A DNA stretch of 64,000 bases from Holtiella sp036655075 (GCF_036655075.1 NZ_JAVVQU010000008.1:8789-72788); one strand, 5' to 3'. Positions 26,789 through 36,227 are shown, counted from the stretch's first letter. Notes: a model not told the origin generated them from the letters alone. A program made the numbers and translations.

Positions 26789-27066
26789 CATAAAGTATAG
26801 TGATGTTAGGCATTTGTGATAGAATGGAGAAGTTCAGTTTGGCTATTCTATATAGATGTGCAAGGGGAAATTTGAGACAGGAAGAAAGGCGATAAGAATC
26901 CGTGTGAACTGGATATTTTTGGTGAAGCATTATATGAAGAATAGATGAAGAAAAGATTGCTTGAATAAGAGATAAGGTATAAAATAGATAGAAGATAGAA
27001 GAAGTAAAACTTAGGAAAACTTAAGATATAGAGGATAGGAATGTTAAGAAAGTTAACTTATAATAC
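26789..27066. other. Stretch without a recognised gene before the repeat
   Basis: About 280 bases of A/G-rich sequence. Only frames of about 20-30 codons exist (for example one ending KNPCELDIFGEALYEE just before 26945). No RNA gene, terminator or clear promoter was found. Confidence 0.4.
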
Positions 27067-27277
27067 TAAGTAAAAGTAAAAGTAAAAGTAAAAGTAAAAG
27101 TAAAAGTAAAAGTAAAAGTAAANNNNNNNNNNNNNNNNNNNNNNNNNNNNNNNNNNNNNNNNNNNNNNNNNNNNNNNNNNNNNNNNNNNNNNNNNNNNNN
27201 NNNNNNNNNNNNNNNNNNNNNNAAGTAAAAGTAAAAGTAAAAGTAAAAGTAAAAGTAAAAGTAAAAGTAAAAGTAAA
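27067..27277. repeat. (AAAAGT)n hexanucleotide tandem repeat interrupted by an assembly gap
   Basis: About nine perfect AAAAGT units are seen on each side (27068-27122 and 27223-27277) of a run of N. The true copy number is unknown. The array ends 16 bases before the ATG of the next gene, just before its GGGAGGG ribosome binding site. Minus-strand frames through it encode only Phe-Thr or Tyr-Phe repeats and are not genes. Confidence 0.93.
27123..27222. other. Assembly gap of 100 N
   Basis: Exactly 100 N, the customary placeholder for a gap of unknown length, lies inside the hexanucleotide repeat. Confidence 0.99.
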
Positions 27278-27293
27278 GATACGGGAGGGTGCC

Positions 27294-28115
27294 ATGCAAA
27301 AATCTATACCTCTTAAAGTAATGAGTTTCAATATGAAGCGCAATTATTTTGCCTTTGGAGACAATCGTTGGGCTTACAGAACGCAACTTATTGCAGCAAT
27401 TATTAAAAATAACAAGCCAGATATTATAGGGACTCAAGAATTAACAGCTGAGAGCCTGAATGATATGTTAGCAATTTTACCTGAATATAGTTATGTAGGC
27501 AATGGAAGAAATGGTGAAGATAAAGGAGAGTATACGGCTGTTTTTTATCTTAAGGATAAATTTGAAGTAGAGGCACATAGCACGTTTTGGCTTTCTTCTA
27601 CACCCCAAAAACCTAGTCGTGCATGGATGGCAGCATTTCCAAGGATTTGCACAACTTGTACATTGAGCTTGAAAGATAATTCAAATCAAAAAATTAATAT
27701 TTTTAATACCCATTTAGACCATCTAAGCTATTTAGCACGTATTAATGGACTGAAGTTGATTACAAGAAAAATGGAAGAACAGTACGAAAAGTGTGCAGCA
27801 CCTGTACTTCTTATGGGAGACTTCAATGCCACACCTTCAAGTAAAACTTTAACCAAGTGGTGCCAAGAGTTACTTTTGCAACGTGCCTTTTCTCTTGAAG
27901 ATGCATATGCTAAGAAACATGGGGAAAGAGCTAGGCAAATTGGGCGTAGCTACCATGGATTTAAAGGAAAAGTAGTGGGTAAACCTATTGATTATATTTT
28001 TGCAAGTCATGATATAGAAATTCAAGATATAGAAATTTGCAGGGATAAAATTAATGAACGCTTTCCATCTGACCACTATCCCGTTGTAGCAAGGTTAGGA
28101 TGGGCCTGTAGGTAG
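27294..28115 (+). CDS. Endonuclease/exonuclease/phosphatase family hydrolase
   Basis: A 273-residue metal-dependent phosphodiester or phosphomonoester hydrolase of the DNase I-like fold. All family blocks are present: MSFNMKR at the start, IIGTQEL with the metal-binding Glu, MGDFNATP with the Asp/Asn pair, DYIFAS, and the final SDHYPVVARL with the catalytic His. Members act on nucleic acids, sphingomyelin or inositol phosphates; the sequence does not tell which. No signal peptide is visible. GGGAGGG precedes the ATG, directly after the AAAAGT repeat, so the repeat length could affect expression. Confidence 0.85.
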   Translation: MQKSIPLKVMSFNMKRNYFAFGDNRWAYRTQLIAAIIKNNKPDIIGTQELTAESLNDMLAILPEYSYVGNGRNGEDKGEYTAVFYLKDKFEVEAHSTFWLSSTPQKPSRAWMAAFPRICTTCTLSLKDNSNQKINIFNTHLDHLSYLARINGLKLITRKMEEQYEKCAAPVLLMGDFNATPSSKTLTKWCQELLLQRAFSLEDAYAKKHGERARQIGRSYHGFKGKVVGKPIDYIFASHDIEIQDIEICRDKINERFPSDHYPVVARLGWACR

Positions 28116-28128
28116 AATAAAACTAAAT

Positions 28129-28157
28129 TTGTCAACGGCTAGAGATTGTGGTAGTAT
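28129..28157 (+). promoter_or_regulatory. Putative promoter of the PhnA/YjdM-type gene
   Basis: TTGTCA (28129-28134) and TAGTAT (28152-28157) are 17 bases apart, about 60 bases before the ATG. Confidence 0.5.
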
Positions 28158-28218
28158 ATAAACTTGTGAAAACACTTAGATGACACGTATCAATACAGAC
28201 GAATGGAGAACTTGAAAT

Positions 28219-28566
28219 ATGTCTACTTTACCAAATTGCCCAAAATGTAGTTCAGAATACACTTATGAAGATGGGAGCCTTTTGGTTTGTCCAGAATGTG
28301 CCCATGAATGGACAGCAGCAGGTGCACAAGCAGAAGCAGAAGCTATGCTTATCAAAGATTCTAACGGAAATGTTTTAAATGATGGAGATACTGTAACAGT
28401 TATCCGCGACCTTAAAGTCAAAGGAAGTTCTTCTGTTATTAAAATTGGAACAAAAGTAAAAGGTATTAGATTAATCCACGAAGCAACAGATGGTCATGAC
28501 ATTGACTGTAAAATTGATGGATTTGGTGCTATGAAGCTTAAATCAGAAGTTGTAAAAAAAATCTAA
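28219..28566 (+). CDS. yjdM: PhnA/YjdM-type zinc-ribbon protein
   Basis: A 115-residue protein with an N-terminal zinc ribbon (CPKC at residues 8-11, CPEC at 24-27) and a C-terminal PhnA domain (VIRDLKVKGSS, then VKGIRL). Despite the old name, members of this family are not shown to act in phosphonate use, and the role is uncertain. The length is standard. It is a single-gene unit closed by a strong bidirectional terminator. Confidence 0.9.
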   Translation: MSTLPNCPKCSSEYTYEDGSLLVCPECAHEWTAAGAQAEAEAMLIKDSNGNVLNDGDTVTVIRDLKVKGSSSVIKIGTKVKGIRLIHEATDGHDIDCKIDGFGAMKLKSEVVKKI

Positions 28567-28615
28567 TATAAAAATATAGGCTGTCGCATTTGCGACAGCC
28601 TATACTTTTATATTA
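28566..28615. terminator. Bidirectional terminator between yjdM and the TVP38-type gene
   Basis: A perfect 13-bp stem, ATAGGCTGTCGCA (28576-28588) with TGCGACAGCCTAT (28591-28603), with A- and T-rich flanks, lies between two convergent genes. Confidence 0.9.
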
Positions 28616-28627
28616 GAAGTGAAATGG

Positions 28628-29242
28628 TTAGCCAAGGGTATGCGCTAAAGCTTGTAATAGGCTTGTAAGGCCTAGACTATAAACAAGCAAAGATGCTGGT
28701 TTGCCCAGCACCACAATGGCGATAAAACGTTTATAGCTCATTTTAGTAAGCCCAGCGAGCATACATAGGAAGTCATCTGGCGCTACAGGTAAGAAGATAG
28801 CAAGGGCAAACCACTTGTCAAAGTGACTGCCTTTATCTAACCAACCAATATATTTTTTATAAGTATTTTGAGGTACAAAGGTTTGGATAAAAGTAGTTCC
28901 GTAGTATCTAGCCAGTCCAAACACGATAATAGAACCGATTAAAATACCCAAGTAATTGTATAAGAACCCGTTTATAGGTCCAAATAAAAGTACTCCAGCT
29001 ACACAGCTGAGACCTCCAGGAATAATGGGAATAATGACCTGGATGATTTGAATAACGATAAAAATAACAGGCCCCCAAAGTCCTAGGCCTTGAATAAAAG
29101 CAGAAAGGTGTTTGGAAGATGTAAAGATGCCTTGCTTGAAACCATAAATGAGAAAGATGCTAGTCAGCACAATACCCAATATGGAAGAGATATGAATGAG
29201 TTTTTTGGTTAAAGTAGTAGTTGTTGTTGTTATGGTATTCAT
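28628..29242 (-). CDS. TVP38/TMEM64 family (DedA-like, VTT domain) membrane protein
   Basis: A 204-residue membrane protein with about five membrane helices. The family core is visible: PGGLSCVAGVLLFGP (re-entrant loop) and FLPVAPDDFLCMLAGLTKMSYKRF near the C-terminus. Relatives are linked with lipid movement across the membrane or with metal and acid resistance. AAAAGGTGA precedes the ATG. It is divergent from the exported copper-amine-oxidase-like protein gene, with a repeat-rich region between them. Confidence 0.82.
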   Translation of the reverse strand: MNTITTTTTTLTKKLIHISSILGIVLTSIFLIYGFKQGIFTSSKHLSAFIQGLGLWGPVIFIVIQIIQVIIPIIPGGLSCVAGVLLFGPINGFLYNYLGILIGSIIVFGLARYYGTTFIQTFVPQNTYKKYIGWLDKGSHFDKWFALAIFLPVAPDDFLCMLAGLTKMSYKRFIAIVVLGKPASLLVYSLGLTSLLQALAHTLG

Positions 29243-29295
29243 TTATATTCACCTTTTAGATCCGTTTGATTTACTATATTCATCATAACCGCAAA

Positions 29296-29350
29296 ATCTT
29301 AATTTTTTTGGTGAAAAAATCTTAAGTTATCTTAAGGAATGATTAAGATT
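29296..29350. promoter_or_regulatory. Cluster of ATCTTAA repeats in a divergent intergenic region
   Basis: ATCTTAA occurs as a direct repeat starting at 29296, 29319 and 29329, and inverted as TTAAGAT at 29343. Two of the copies are 10 bases apart, about one helical turn, as seen for response-regulator sites. It lies between the divergent genes at 29242 (minus) and 29452 (plus). Confidence 0.35.
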
Positions 29351-29451
29351 TATCCAGTAACATCCTATTGTATGCAAGATAGGAAAGACGTATAATCATC
29401 TTCACGGACGTAGTAAGTAGCATCACAATAAACTTGAAAGAGGGTGTGAAT

Positions 29452-31611
29452 GTGAACAGACGTAAACAATGGATCGTAATCATGCTTTTAGCATGTGCAA
29501 TAGGGGTTATGCCTGCTAGAATGTGGGCTAAGTCTATCAACCATTTGACAAAAGTGGTGACAGTAGGACAAGGGGAGATACTTGGAGACAAAGAAGATGA
29601 AGTGAATGCGCCAAAGCTTAATATAGAACTTAATGATGGTCTATCCAAAGGGGATAGATTTTATTTGAATTTAGAATCGGCAACGTGGACGACACAGTCT
29701 ATGGACATTATAAAAATAGAAGCTAACGAAAACCAAGAAGCTGTACAAATCATTGGCAAACAAATGACACCTACCCAATTTGAGGTAGCAGTCGTAGAAG
29801 GAAGCGTAAAAGTGGGAACTATTTTGGAAATTCCCCTCTATGTGAAGGTAGAAGGTAAAAAAGGAAAAGTACAGATTGATAGTAACAATACAACGATTTC
29901 AGAAGAAACCTTAACTTTTGCCAACATTGCTTCGGGTAAGGCAAAGGTCTCACCTATTCAGCCTGTAGAAAAGGTTACAGAGAAAGGGATGCTCCCTCAA
30001 ATTGTTATAGAAGAAACTTATGCAGGGCAGATGAGAAGTATGATTGAAAAGGGTGCACAAAGTACACTAGTGCTTAGACTAGACCATAGTGATTTTATAT
30101 TTGAGCTGACAGATGAGGCAAAACTAGTAGGAAGTAAAGGCTTTGAGGGCATCAATCTGGGGAAAGAGGACTTAAAAAAAATAGCAGAGGGTCAACTTGA
30201 AATACATTTGCCAGAGCAGATTCAAAAAGTTCCTAAAAGTAATAAAGGGGCTTTTAAAATAGAAGGTATTGTTGTTAAAACAAAGGACCATCAACCTAGA
30301 AGTCAATCCGTTTCTGTAAGTGTATCAGGTGACTTGGTAGAAGAAAATAGATTCAAAGCTTTAGAATTAGGTGAATATAAGGTAAGTCTAAAAGTTGAAA
30401 ATGAAAAATCTCTTTTAGGAGGGCGTATGCAAGAAGTAAGTTTTACCCTTCAACAGGATATGAAAGACTCCCTTTTAAAAGAAAGAACACTTGTGGTGGA
30501 CATAAGTAGTGGTGTAGAACTGGTGCAGCAAGATGGTCAAGTAGAAGTGAAAATAGAGGGTGTACCCTATAAGTACCCTGCATTGATGGAACAAGAAAAA
30601 TGTAGTGGATTTAGGATAAGTGCCCTAGACCAACCTGTGTTACAAGATAAACAAAATTTGAATTTTAAATTTCAAGTTAAAGTACCAGCACACTTTAAGG
30701 GCACAGTTGAGGCGTACTTAGAAGGTAGCGCACTCCCAAGTAGTATTGATGCAGTAGTCTTAGAAGTACAAGAGCCTGTTCAAGTAAAAATAGAGGCATT
30801 TGAAGCCCAAAGTGGTATGAAGGACCAGATGGGTGGTAGCATTACACTCGTTGAAAATGCAGCAGGTGCATTAAGACAAGGGAAAAAAGTATTTATTGGT
30901 ATGGATACATCTATGCTCAAGCTGACAACACCCCCTCTTGTAGCGGTTACCCAAGGAGATTTAGTAGTGGGTGAGGCAAAGGTTGTAGATGGGGGTGTAG
31001 AGTTACCTATACTTACGCATTCCACTAAGCCAGCTACATTAGTAATCAAGCATTTTGGACTCACTTTAGATGGAACAGTACCTAAAGGTCGCTTTGAGGT
31101 GGGAGTAGGTGGACCGGCTCTATCTGACTTATCCATGGCAACCATGGCAACGGACAATCATTTTCAGCAGATAGACCCCGTAAAGGTAGAAGATTTTATC
31201 TTAGTGGATGTAGGACCTAAAAATCGTAAGGAAATCACTTTCAAATTAGGTGAAGAAGCCTATGCAGTAAACGGTAAGTATTATCATCTAGATGTACCGG
31301 CTTATTTAGAAGAAGGGCGAGTGATGGTACCTATGAAATATGTGGCAAAAGCATTAGGTATTGGAGTGGATAAGGTGAAATACAATGCAGATACACAGAA
31401 ACTCACAGTTTATGCGAATAAAGTGATTGAACTAGAAATTAATTCAGATATGATGTATGTAGATGGTAAGCCGCTCACAATGCAAACTGCAGCTAAGTTG
31501 GTAAAGGGCTGTACAATGGTACCTATTGGTGAGGTAGCACGCGCACTGGACCTTACAGTGGATTGGAACAGTAAGTTAGAGACAGCTACGTTTATAGGAT
31601 ACTATGAATAA
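29452..31611 (+). CDS. Exported protein with C-terminal copper amine oxidase-like (stalk) domain
   Basis: A 719-residue secreted or surface protein. An N-terminal signal peptide is clear (RRKQWIVIMLLACAIG, cleavage near residue 27). The central 550 residues look beta-rich and are not recognised. The last 115 residues carry the copper-amine-oxidase N-terminal-like pattern: VPAYLEEGRVMVPMKYVAKALG, then a second strand set ending VPIGEVARALDLTVDW. Such domains serve as surface modules, not as oxidases. The GTG at 29452 was chosen because GAAAGAGGG lies 7 bases before it. A clear terminator follows. Confidence 0.78.
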   Translation: MNRRKQWIVIMLLACAIGVMPARMWAKSINHLTKVVTVGQGEILGDKEDEVNAPKLNIELNDGLSKGDRFYLNLESATWTTQSMDIIKIEANENQEAVQIIGKQMTPTQFEVAVVEGSVKVGTILEIPLYVKVEGKKGKVQIDSNNTTISEETLTFANIASGKAKVSPIQPVEKVTEKGMLPQIVIEETYAGQMRSMIEKGAQSTLVLRLDHSDFIFELTDEAKLVGSKGFEGINLGKEDLKKIAEGQLEIHLPEQIQKVPKSNKGAFKIEGIVVKTKDHQPRSQSVSVSVSGDLVEENRFKALELGEYKVSLKVENEKSLLGGRMQEVSFTLQQDMKDSLLKERTLVVDISSGVELVQQDGQVEVKIEGVPYKYPALMEQEKCSGFRISALDQPVLQDKQNLNFKFQVKVPAHFKGTVEAYLEGSALPSSIDAVVLEVQEPVQVKIEAFEAQSGMKDQMGGSITLVENAAGALRQGKKVFIGMDTSMLKLTTPPLVAVTQGDLVVGEAKVVDGGVELPILTHSTKPATLVIKHFGLTLDGTVPKGRFEVGVGGPALSDLSMATMATDNHFQQIDPVKVEDFILVDVGPKNRKEITFKLGEEAYAVNGKYYHLDVPAYLEEGRVMVPMKYVAKALGIGVDKVKYNADTQKLTVYANKVIELEINSDMMYVDGKPLTMQTAAKLVKGCTMVPIGEVARALDLTVDWNSKLETATFIGYYE

Positions 31612-31614
31612 AAA

Positions 31615-31650
31615 ATAAGTAGGAATAAACCTTTTATTCCTACTTAAAAC
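31615..31650 (+). terminator. Intrinsic terminator after the stalk-domain protein gene
   Basis: The perfect 13-bp stem AAGTAGGAATAAA (31617-31629) with TTTATTCCTACTT (31633-31645) has no long T-run, so termination strength is uncertain. Confidence 0.65.
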
Positions 31651-31693
31651 CTTGTATAATTTAAAAGAAGTCGTTAGCATTTTAGGAGGATTT

Positions 31694-32098
31694 ATGAGTT
31701 ATAACGAACAATTAGAAGAACAATATGAAAGTTTTGAAGGTGACTTACGTAAGTTAGCTGAGTTGATTTGTCAGTTAGAACTATGGAGTGATGAATGTAC
31801 TATTAATCATAAAAGAGAAGATGTAAAACTTGTGGAGTACGTAGAACTTCATAATAATTTAGAAACTTTAAAAGATGATTTAGAAGCTTTTCTTGCAGAA
31901 CGTCATCAAGAAGAAGGCGAAACAGAGCGTTTAAGTGACTATCGTAAAGTCATTGAAGAAAGATTAGCAGCTTTTGCTGGAACCAAAGAGGGCATTCATA
32001 ACTGGATGAAAGATATTAAGAACATTCAAGTCATGATTATGCGTTCAGATATTTTACAAGATCATAGAGCATTTATTGACAGTGTTGTCAAAGCATAA
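31694..32098 (+). CDS. Small acidic helical protein of unknown function
   Basis: A 134-residue, Glu-rich soluble protein predicted to be almost entirely helical, with heptad-like spacing that suggests a coiled coil. AGGAGG at 31684-31689 fixes the ATG at 31694. There is no signal peptide, membrane segment or catalytic motif. It precedes the SNF2 helicase gene by about 100 bases on the same strand. No family is recognised. Confidence 0.65.
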   Translation: MSYNEQLEEQYESFEGDLRKLAELICQLELWSDECTINHKREDVKLVEYVELHNNLETLKDDLEAFLAERHQEEGETERLSDYRKVIEERLAAFAGTKEGIHNWMKDIKNIQVMIMRSDILQDHRAFIDSVVKA

Positions 32099-32195
32099 TT
32101 TAAGCGCGGCGTAGGAGTCGTGCTTTTTTCTATGCCAGGAAGTTTCTTTGGCATGAGCTATTTTAAAGTATATTTATAATGAAAGAGGTGGAAAG

Positions 32196-34286
32196 ATGGA
32201 TTTAAAAAGAGTTCCTGAATTGTTACAACTAAACACAGATAGTATGAAATATAAAAGTGGGCAAGCACTTTATATGAATCAGTGTGTATGTGGAGAGTAT
32301 GCACATACAACAGAAACTGGTGCAACATTTTATGCGAATGTTAAAGATGAGTATCACCGTCAAAGCTATACGTGTATGGCAAACATTGATGCTAGAAGAG
32401 GCACTATAGAAGCAAGTTGTGATTGCCAAAGTGCGATTCATTTATCGGGAAATGCTAAAATCTGTTCCCACGTTGTGGCAACGGTTTTAAAAGGAATAGA
32501 AAGCTTAAGAACACAAAAAGAAGTAGACCCAGATAAAGATGGGGTAGTCTATAGTCCCATGATTCACTTGAGTATGGAACCAGCCAGAAATGGTGGCATG
32601 AAGCTACAGTTTAGTATAGAAGGAATAGAAGTAAGCGAGCAACGTAAAATCTATACTGCTTTTAAAGAAGGTAAGAAACTTTATCGCTTACAAGATGGAA
32701 GTTGCCTAGATCTTGGAGAGCCTACCCTTGTAGAAAGCTTACAATTTATTGAAATACTAGGGCTTTATAATGACTTTGAGGCTTTGACTATACCACCATC
32801 TAAGATGTTTTATTTAGAACAATATTTAGAAGAGCATACAGCTTTCATAGAAGGGCAAGAATATGTCGCACAAGTTATGGCAAAGTCACGTAAAAAGCAA
32901 AAGGCAAATGCAGTGCCTACCCAATTACAGTCTGTATTAAGAGACTATCAGGAAAAGGGCTTTGAGTTTTTAAGTACTGTAGCGGGATACGGATTTGGAG
33001 GAATATTAGCAGATGAGATGGGACTTGGGAAAACGTTACAAGTCATTGCCTTCTTACTCAGCCAGCAGGATAAGAAAAGTTTAATCATTACGCCAACAGC
33101 CCTTGTGTATAACTGGAAAAAGGAATTTGAGAAGTTTGCCCCAAGTCTTAAAGTAGCTATTGTCCATGGACATAAGGAGAGAGGGCAACTCATCAATAAA
33201 TACCAAGAGTACGATGTACTACTTACCACTTATGCCACTTATAAAAACGATATAGCTTTTTATAGTGGGAAAAAGTTTGATTTTGCTATTATTGATGAAG
33301 CACAAACCATTAAGAATCCAGATGCTGTATTGACACGTACCATAAAAACCATCAAAGCTTCTGTAAAATTTGCACTCACAGGAACACCTATTGAAAATAA
33401 CTTATTGGAATTATGGTCTATCTTTGATTTTGTCATGCCAGAATATTTGTATTCTCGTTCTAAGTTCCAAAAAGTATTCATGAGTGATAACCATCAAATA
33501 GGTGCTTTAAAGGAGCTGATTAAGCCCTTCCTTTTAAGACGTACTAAAAAGGAAGTTGCGAGTCAGTTGCCAGATAAGATTGAACAAAAATTTTATGTGC
33601 CTTTAGAAGTAGAGCATGCTAGAGCGTATAGGGCCTTCACAAAGTTAGCAAAAGAAAAAGTGTTTCAAGAAGATGGAAAAGGTCTTTTAGCGTTTACCTA
33701 CCTCACTAAGTTACGTCAATTAGCACTTATGCCAGAGTGGCTTGTAAAAAACTATGCAGGTCAGAACTCAAAGCTTGAGGTGTTAGTCAACCTTATTAAA
33801 GAAGCAGAGGGGAAAAAGATTCTTGTCTTTTCACAGTTTACTAAGGTTTTAGGGCATATAGGAGAGCGTTTGCAACAAGAAGGTATTGGCTATAGCTACT
33901 TAGATGGTTCAACTGAGGCTAAAAAGCGATTAGAGCTTGTAGACCAATTTAACGAGACGGATGACCACCAAGTCTTCCTCATTTCCTTAAAAGCAGGGGG
34001 GACTGGTTTAAATTTAACAAGTGCAAGTATGGTTATTCACTTTGATCCATGGTGGAATCCAGCTGTTCAAGACCAAGCTACAGATAGGGCGCATCGTATT
34101 GGGCAAAGTCAAGTTGTTAATGTGATTAGCCTTATTGCAAAAGGGACAGTGGAAGAAAGAATCGTAGAGCTCCAAGAAAGTAAAAAAGAGCTGATAGAAG
34201 CTGTGATGGAACAAGGATTAAATAATGAAGGTCTTTTGAAAAAGTTAACGACTGAAGAACTCGTTAGTTTATTTGAAATCATTTAA
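32196..34286 (+). CDS. SNF2-family DEAD/DEAH-like helicase with SWIM zinc finger
   Basis: A 696-residue protein. The N-terminal part carries a SWIM zinc finger of the CxC...CxH form (C75, C77, C90, H92). The SNF2 motor follows: ADEMGLGKTLQ (Walker A, about 270-281), IIDEAQTIKN (motif II, DEAQ instead of DEAH), LTGTPIENN (motif III), LKAGGTGLNL (motif V) and QATDRAHRIGQ (motif VI). Such bacterial SNF2-SWIM proteins are thought to move along DNA or remodel protein-DNA complexes; the target is unknown. It is shorter than most (often about 1000 residues) but all motor motifs are intact. Confidence 0.88.
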   Translation: MDLKRVPELLQLNTDSMKYKSGQALYMNQCVCGEYAHTTETGATFYANVKDEYHRQSYTCMANIDARRGTIEASCDCQSAIHLSGNAKICSHVVATVLKGIESLRTQKEVDPDKDGVVYSPMIHLSMEPARNGGMKLQFSIEGIEVSEQRKIYTAFKEGKKLYRLQDGSCLDLGEPTLVESLQFIEILGLYNDFEALTIPPSKMFYLEQYLEEHTAFIEGQEYVAQVMAKSRKKQKANAVPTQLQSVLRDYQEKGFEFLSTVAGYGFGGILADEMGLGKTLQVIAFLLSQQDKKSLIITPTALVYNWKKEFEKFAPSLKVAIVHGHKERGQLINKYQEYDVLLTTYATYKNDIAFYSGKKFDFAIIDEAQTIKNPDAVLTRTIKTIKASVKFALTGTPIENNLLELWSIFDFVMPEYLYSRSKFQKVFMSDNHQIGALKELIKPFLLRRTKKEVASQLPDKIEQKFYVPLEVEHARAYRAFTKLAKEKVFQEDGKGLLAFTYLTKLRQLALMPEWLVKNYAGQNSKLEVLVNLIKEAEGKKILVFSQFTKVLGHIGERLQQEGIGYSYLDGSTEAKKRLELVDQFNETDDHQVFLISLKAGGTGLNLTSASMVIHFDPWWNPAVQDQATDRAHRIGQSQVVNVISLIAKGTVEERIVELQESKKELIEAVMEQGLNNEGLLKKLTTEELVSLFEII

Positions 34287-34388
34287 CCAATAAGTGTGAG
34301 TATACGAAATGTTGCTTGCTTAAAGAAAGGGTTCATGATATAAATAATTAGAGAAGTATAATATTGATATTTTATAGGAGATAATAAT

Positions 34389-36227
34389 ATGAATAAGATA
34401 GGATTTAAAGCAGTTACAGTCATATCTATGGCAATGTTAATGGCTATGCCAGTATTTGCAAAAGAAACAACGATTAAAATTCTGCATACTAATGATGTGC
34501 ATGCTAATGTAAAAGATGATGGTAAAGAGATTATCGGATTTGCTAAATTTGCTACTTTTATAGAAAATGAAAAAGCAAATGGAAATGTAGTTGTATTAGA
34601 TGCAGGGGATATGTTCCAAGGCTTGCCATTTGCAAATATGGAACAAGGCCATAGCATGGTAGATATCGTTAACCAAGTAGGATATGATGCCATGACTATT
34701 GGTAACCATGAGTTTGACTTTGGTGCAGATAACTTAATGAGCCTTATTACAAAATTAAATTACCCTGTTATTTCAGCAAATGTGCTTAAAGGGGAAGAAC
34801 AAGTTGTAAAACCTTATATTGTTAAAGACTTTGAAGATGTTAAAGTAGGTGTATTTGGTATGAGTACACCTGAAACAGCTTTCAAAACACATCCAGATAA
34901 TGTAGTAGGTTATAGCTTTGAGGATATAGTAAAAACTGCAAAAGCAACAGTAGAAACTTTAAAGGAAACAGAAAAGGTAGATGTAGTTGTGATGGTAAGT
35001 CACTTAGGCCTTGATGAAGGAGACTACACATCTGACCTTGTAGCAAAGGGTGTAGAAGGGATTGATGTGATTGTAGATGGACATAGCCATACTACACTAC
35101 CAGAAGGGCGTCTAGTAGAAGAGACTCTAATTGTAAGTACAGGGACTGCGCTTAAAGATATTGGGCAAGTTGAAATTGTAGTAGAAGATGGTAAAGTTGT
35201 TTCTAAGACACCAGTACTTCTTGACTATGCGGCATTTGCTGAAGTAGCACCAAAACAAGAGATTGTAGATGCGATTGCAAAAGTAGAAGAAGCGCAAAAA
35301 CCTATTTTAGAAAAAGTAGTAGGAACTACAGCAGTTAAATTAGTTGGAGACCGCGAAGTTGTAAGAACAGGTGAATCTAATCTTGGTCAATTAGCAACAA
35401 ATGCAATGCTTGACCTTACAGGGGCACAAGTTGCTATTACAAATGGTGGGGGTATCCGTGCCTCTATTGAAGCAGGCAATATTACTATGAATGATATGGT
35501 TACTGTATTCCCATTTGGTAACACAATTATGGTGAAAGAGATGAAAGGAAGCGATATCCTTGCAGCTCTTGAATATGGTGTAGATTCTTACCCAGAGCAA
35601 AAAGGTGCATTCCCTCATACAGCAGGTATCACTTTCACACTAAATGCTTATAAAGAAGTAGGCAACAGAGTAAGTGATGTTAAAGTAGCAGGTGAAGCAC
35701 TTGAACTTGATAAAATGTATACAGTAGCTACCAATGACTTTATGGCAGCGGGTGGAGACGGTTACACAATGTTTGAAGCCTACCCAATCAAAGCAGAATA
35801 CAATACTTTAATGGATACACTATTGGCTTTTGTTGAAAAATTAGGTACAGTAGAAGGCAAGTTTGAAGCGCGTATGAACGTAGTAGCAGAAGCTTCAGCA
35901 GGAGAAGTAATTCCTGCAACACCAGTTGTACCAGGGGTAGAAGTGCCAGCTGAAAAAATTGAAACTGAAAAAGAAGTAGCCCTTAGAGCTTACTTACAAA
36001 ACAAAGGTTTCAAAGTGACTTTTGATGATGTAAACAAAATCGTTACAGCACAAAAAGAAGCTACAGTATTAACTTTCACATCAAATAGTAAAGCCTATAC
36101 AGCAAAAGATGCAGATTCTAATGAAACAGGTGAGTTAAGTATTGCTTTAGCAGTAAAAGAAAATGTAACTTACATTAACCCAGCAGAAGTAGATGCAATC
36201 TTAGCTAAATTAGCACCAGCAGCTTAA
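34389..36227 (+). CDS. Exported 5'-nucleotidase/2',3'-cyclic phosphodiesterase (UshA-like)
   Basis: A 612-residue secreted enzyme that releases phosphate from nucleotides outside the cell. The signal peptide covers about residues 1-24 (ending VFAKE). The metallophosphatase domain shows LHTNDVHAN, DAGDMFQG, GNHEFDFG and HSHT; the nucleotidase C-terminal domain shows TNGGGIRASI and AAGGDGY. A Pro/Val-rich linker (about 505-525) joins a final domain of about 85 residues resembling copper-amine-oxidase-like stalk modules. It is a single-gene unit ending at a long perfect palindrome. Confidence 0.9.
   Translation: MNKIGFKAVTVISMAMLMAMPVFAKETTIKILHTNDVHANVKDDGKEIIGFAKFATFIENEKANGNVVVLDAGDMFQGLPFANMEQGHSMVDIVNQVGYDAMTIGNHEFDFGADNLMSLITKLNYPVISANVLKGEEQVVKPYIVKDFEDVKVGVFGMSTPETAFKTHPDNVVGYSFEDIVKTAKATVETLKETEKVDVVVMVSHLGLDEGDYTSDLVAKGVEGIDVIVDGHSHTTLPEGRLVEETLIVSTGTALKDIGQVEIVVEDGKVVSKTPVLLDYAAFAEVAPKQEIVDAIAKVEEAQKPILEKVVGTTAVKLVGDREVVRTGESNLGQLATNAMLDLTGAQVAITNGGGIRASIEAGNITMNDMVTVFPFGNTIMVKEMKGSDILAALEYGVDSYPEQKGAFPHTAGITFTLNAYKEVGNRVSDVKVAGEALELDKMYTVATNDFMAAGGDGYTMFEAYPIKAEYNTLMDTLLAFVEKLGTVEGKFEARMNVVAEASAGEVIPATPVVPGVEVPAEKIETEKEVALRAYLQNKGFKVTFDDVNKIVTAQKEATVLTFTSNSKAYTAKDADSNETGELSIALAVKENVTYINPAEVDAILAKLAPAA

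Noticed and set aside
27067..27277. Possible CRISPR array
   Set aside because: The repeat is 6 bases long, uninterrupted and has no spacers; no cas gene is present.
27053..27437. Minus-strand frames encoding Phe-Thr or Tyr-Phe repeats
   Set aside because: They arise from the AAAAGT repeat and run through 100 N.
29452..31611. True copper amine oxidase
   Set aside because: Only the small N-terminal-type module is present; no oxidase catalytic domain is visible.
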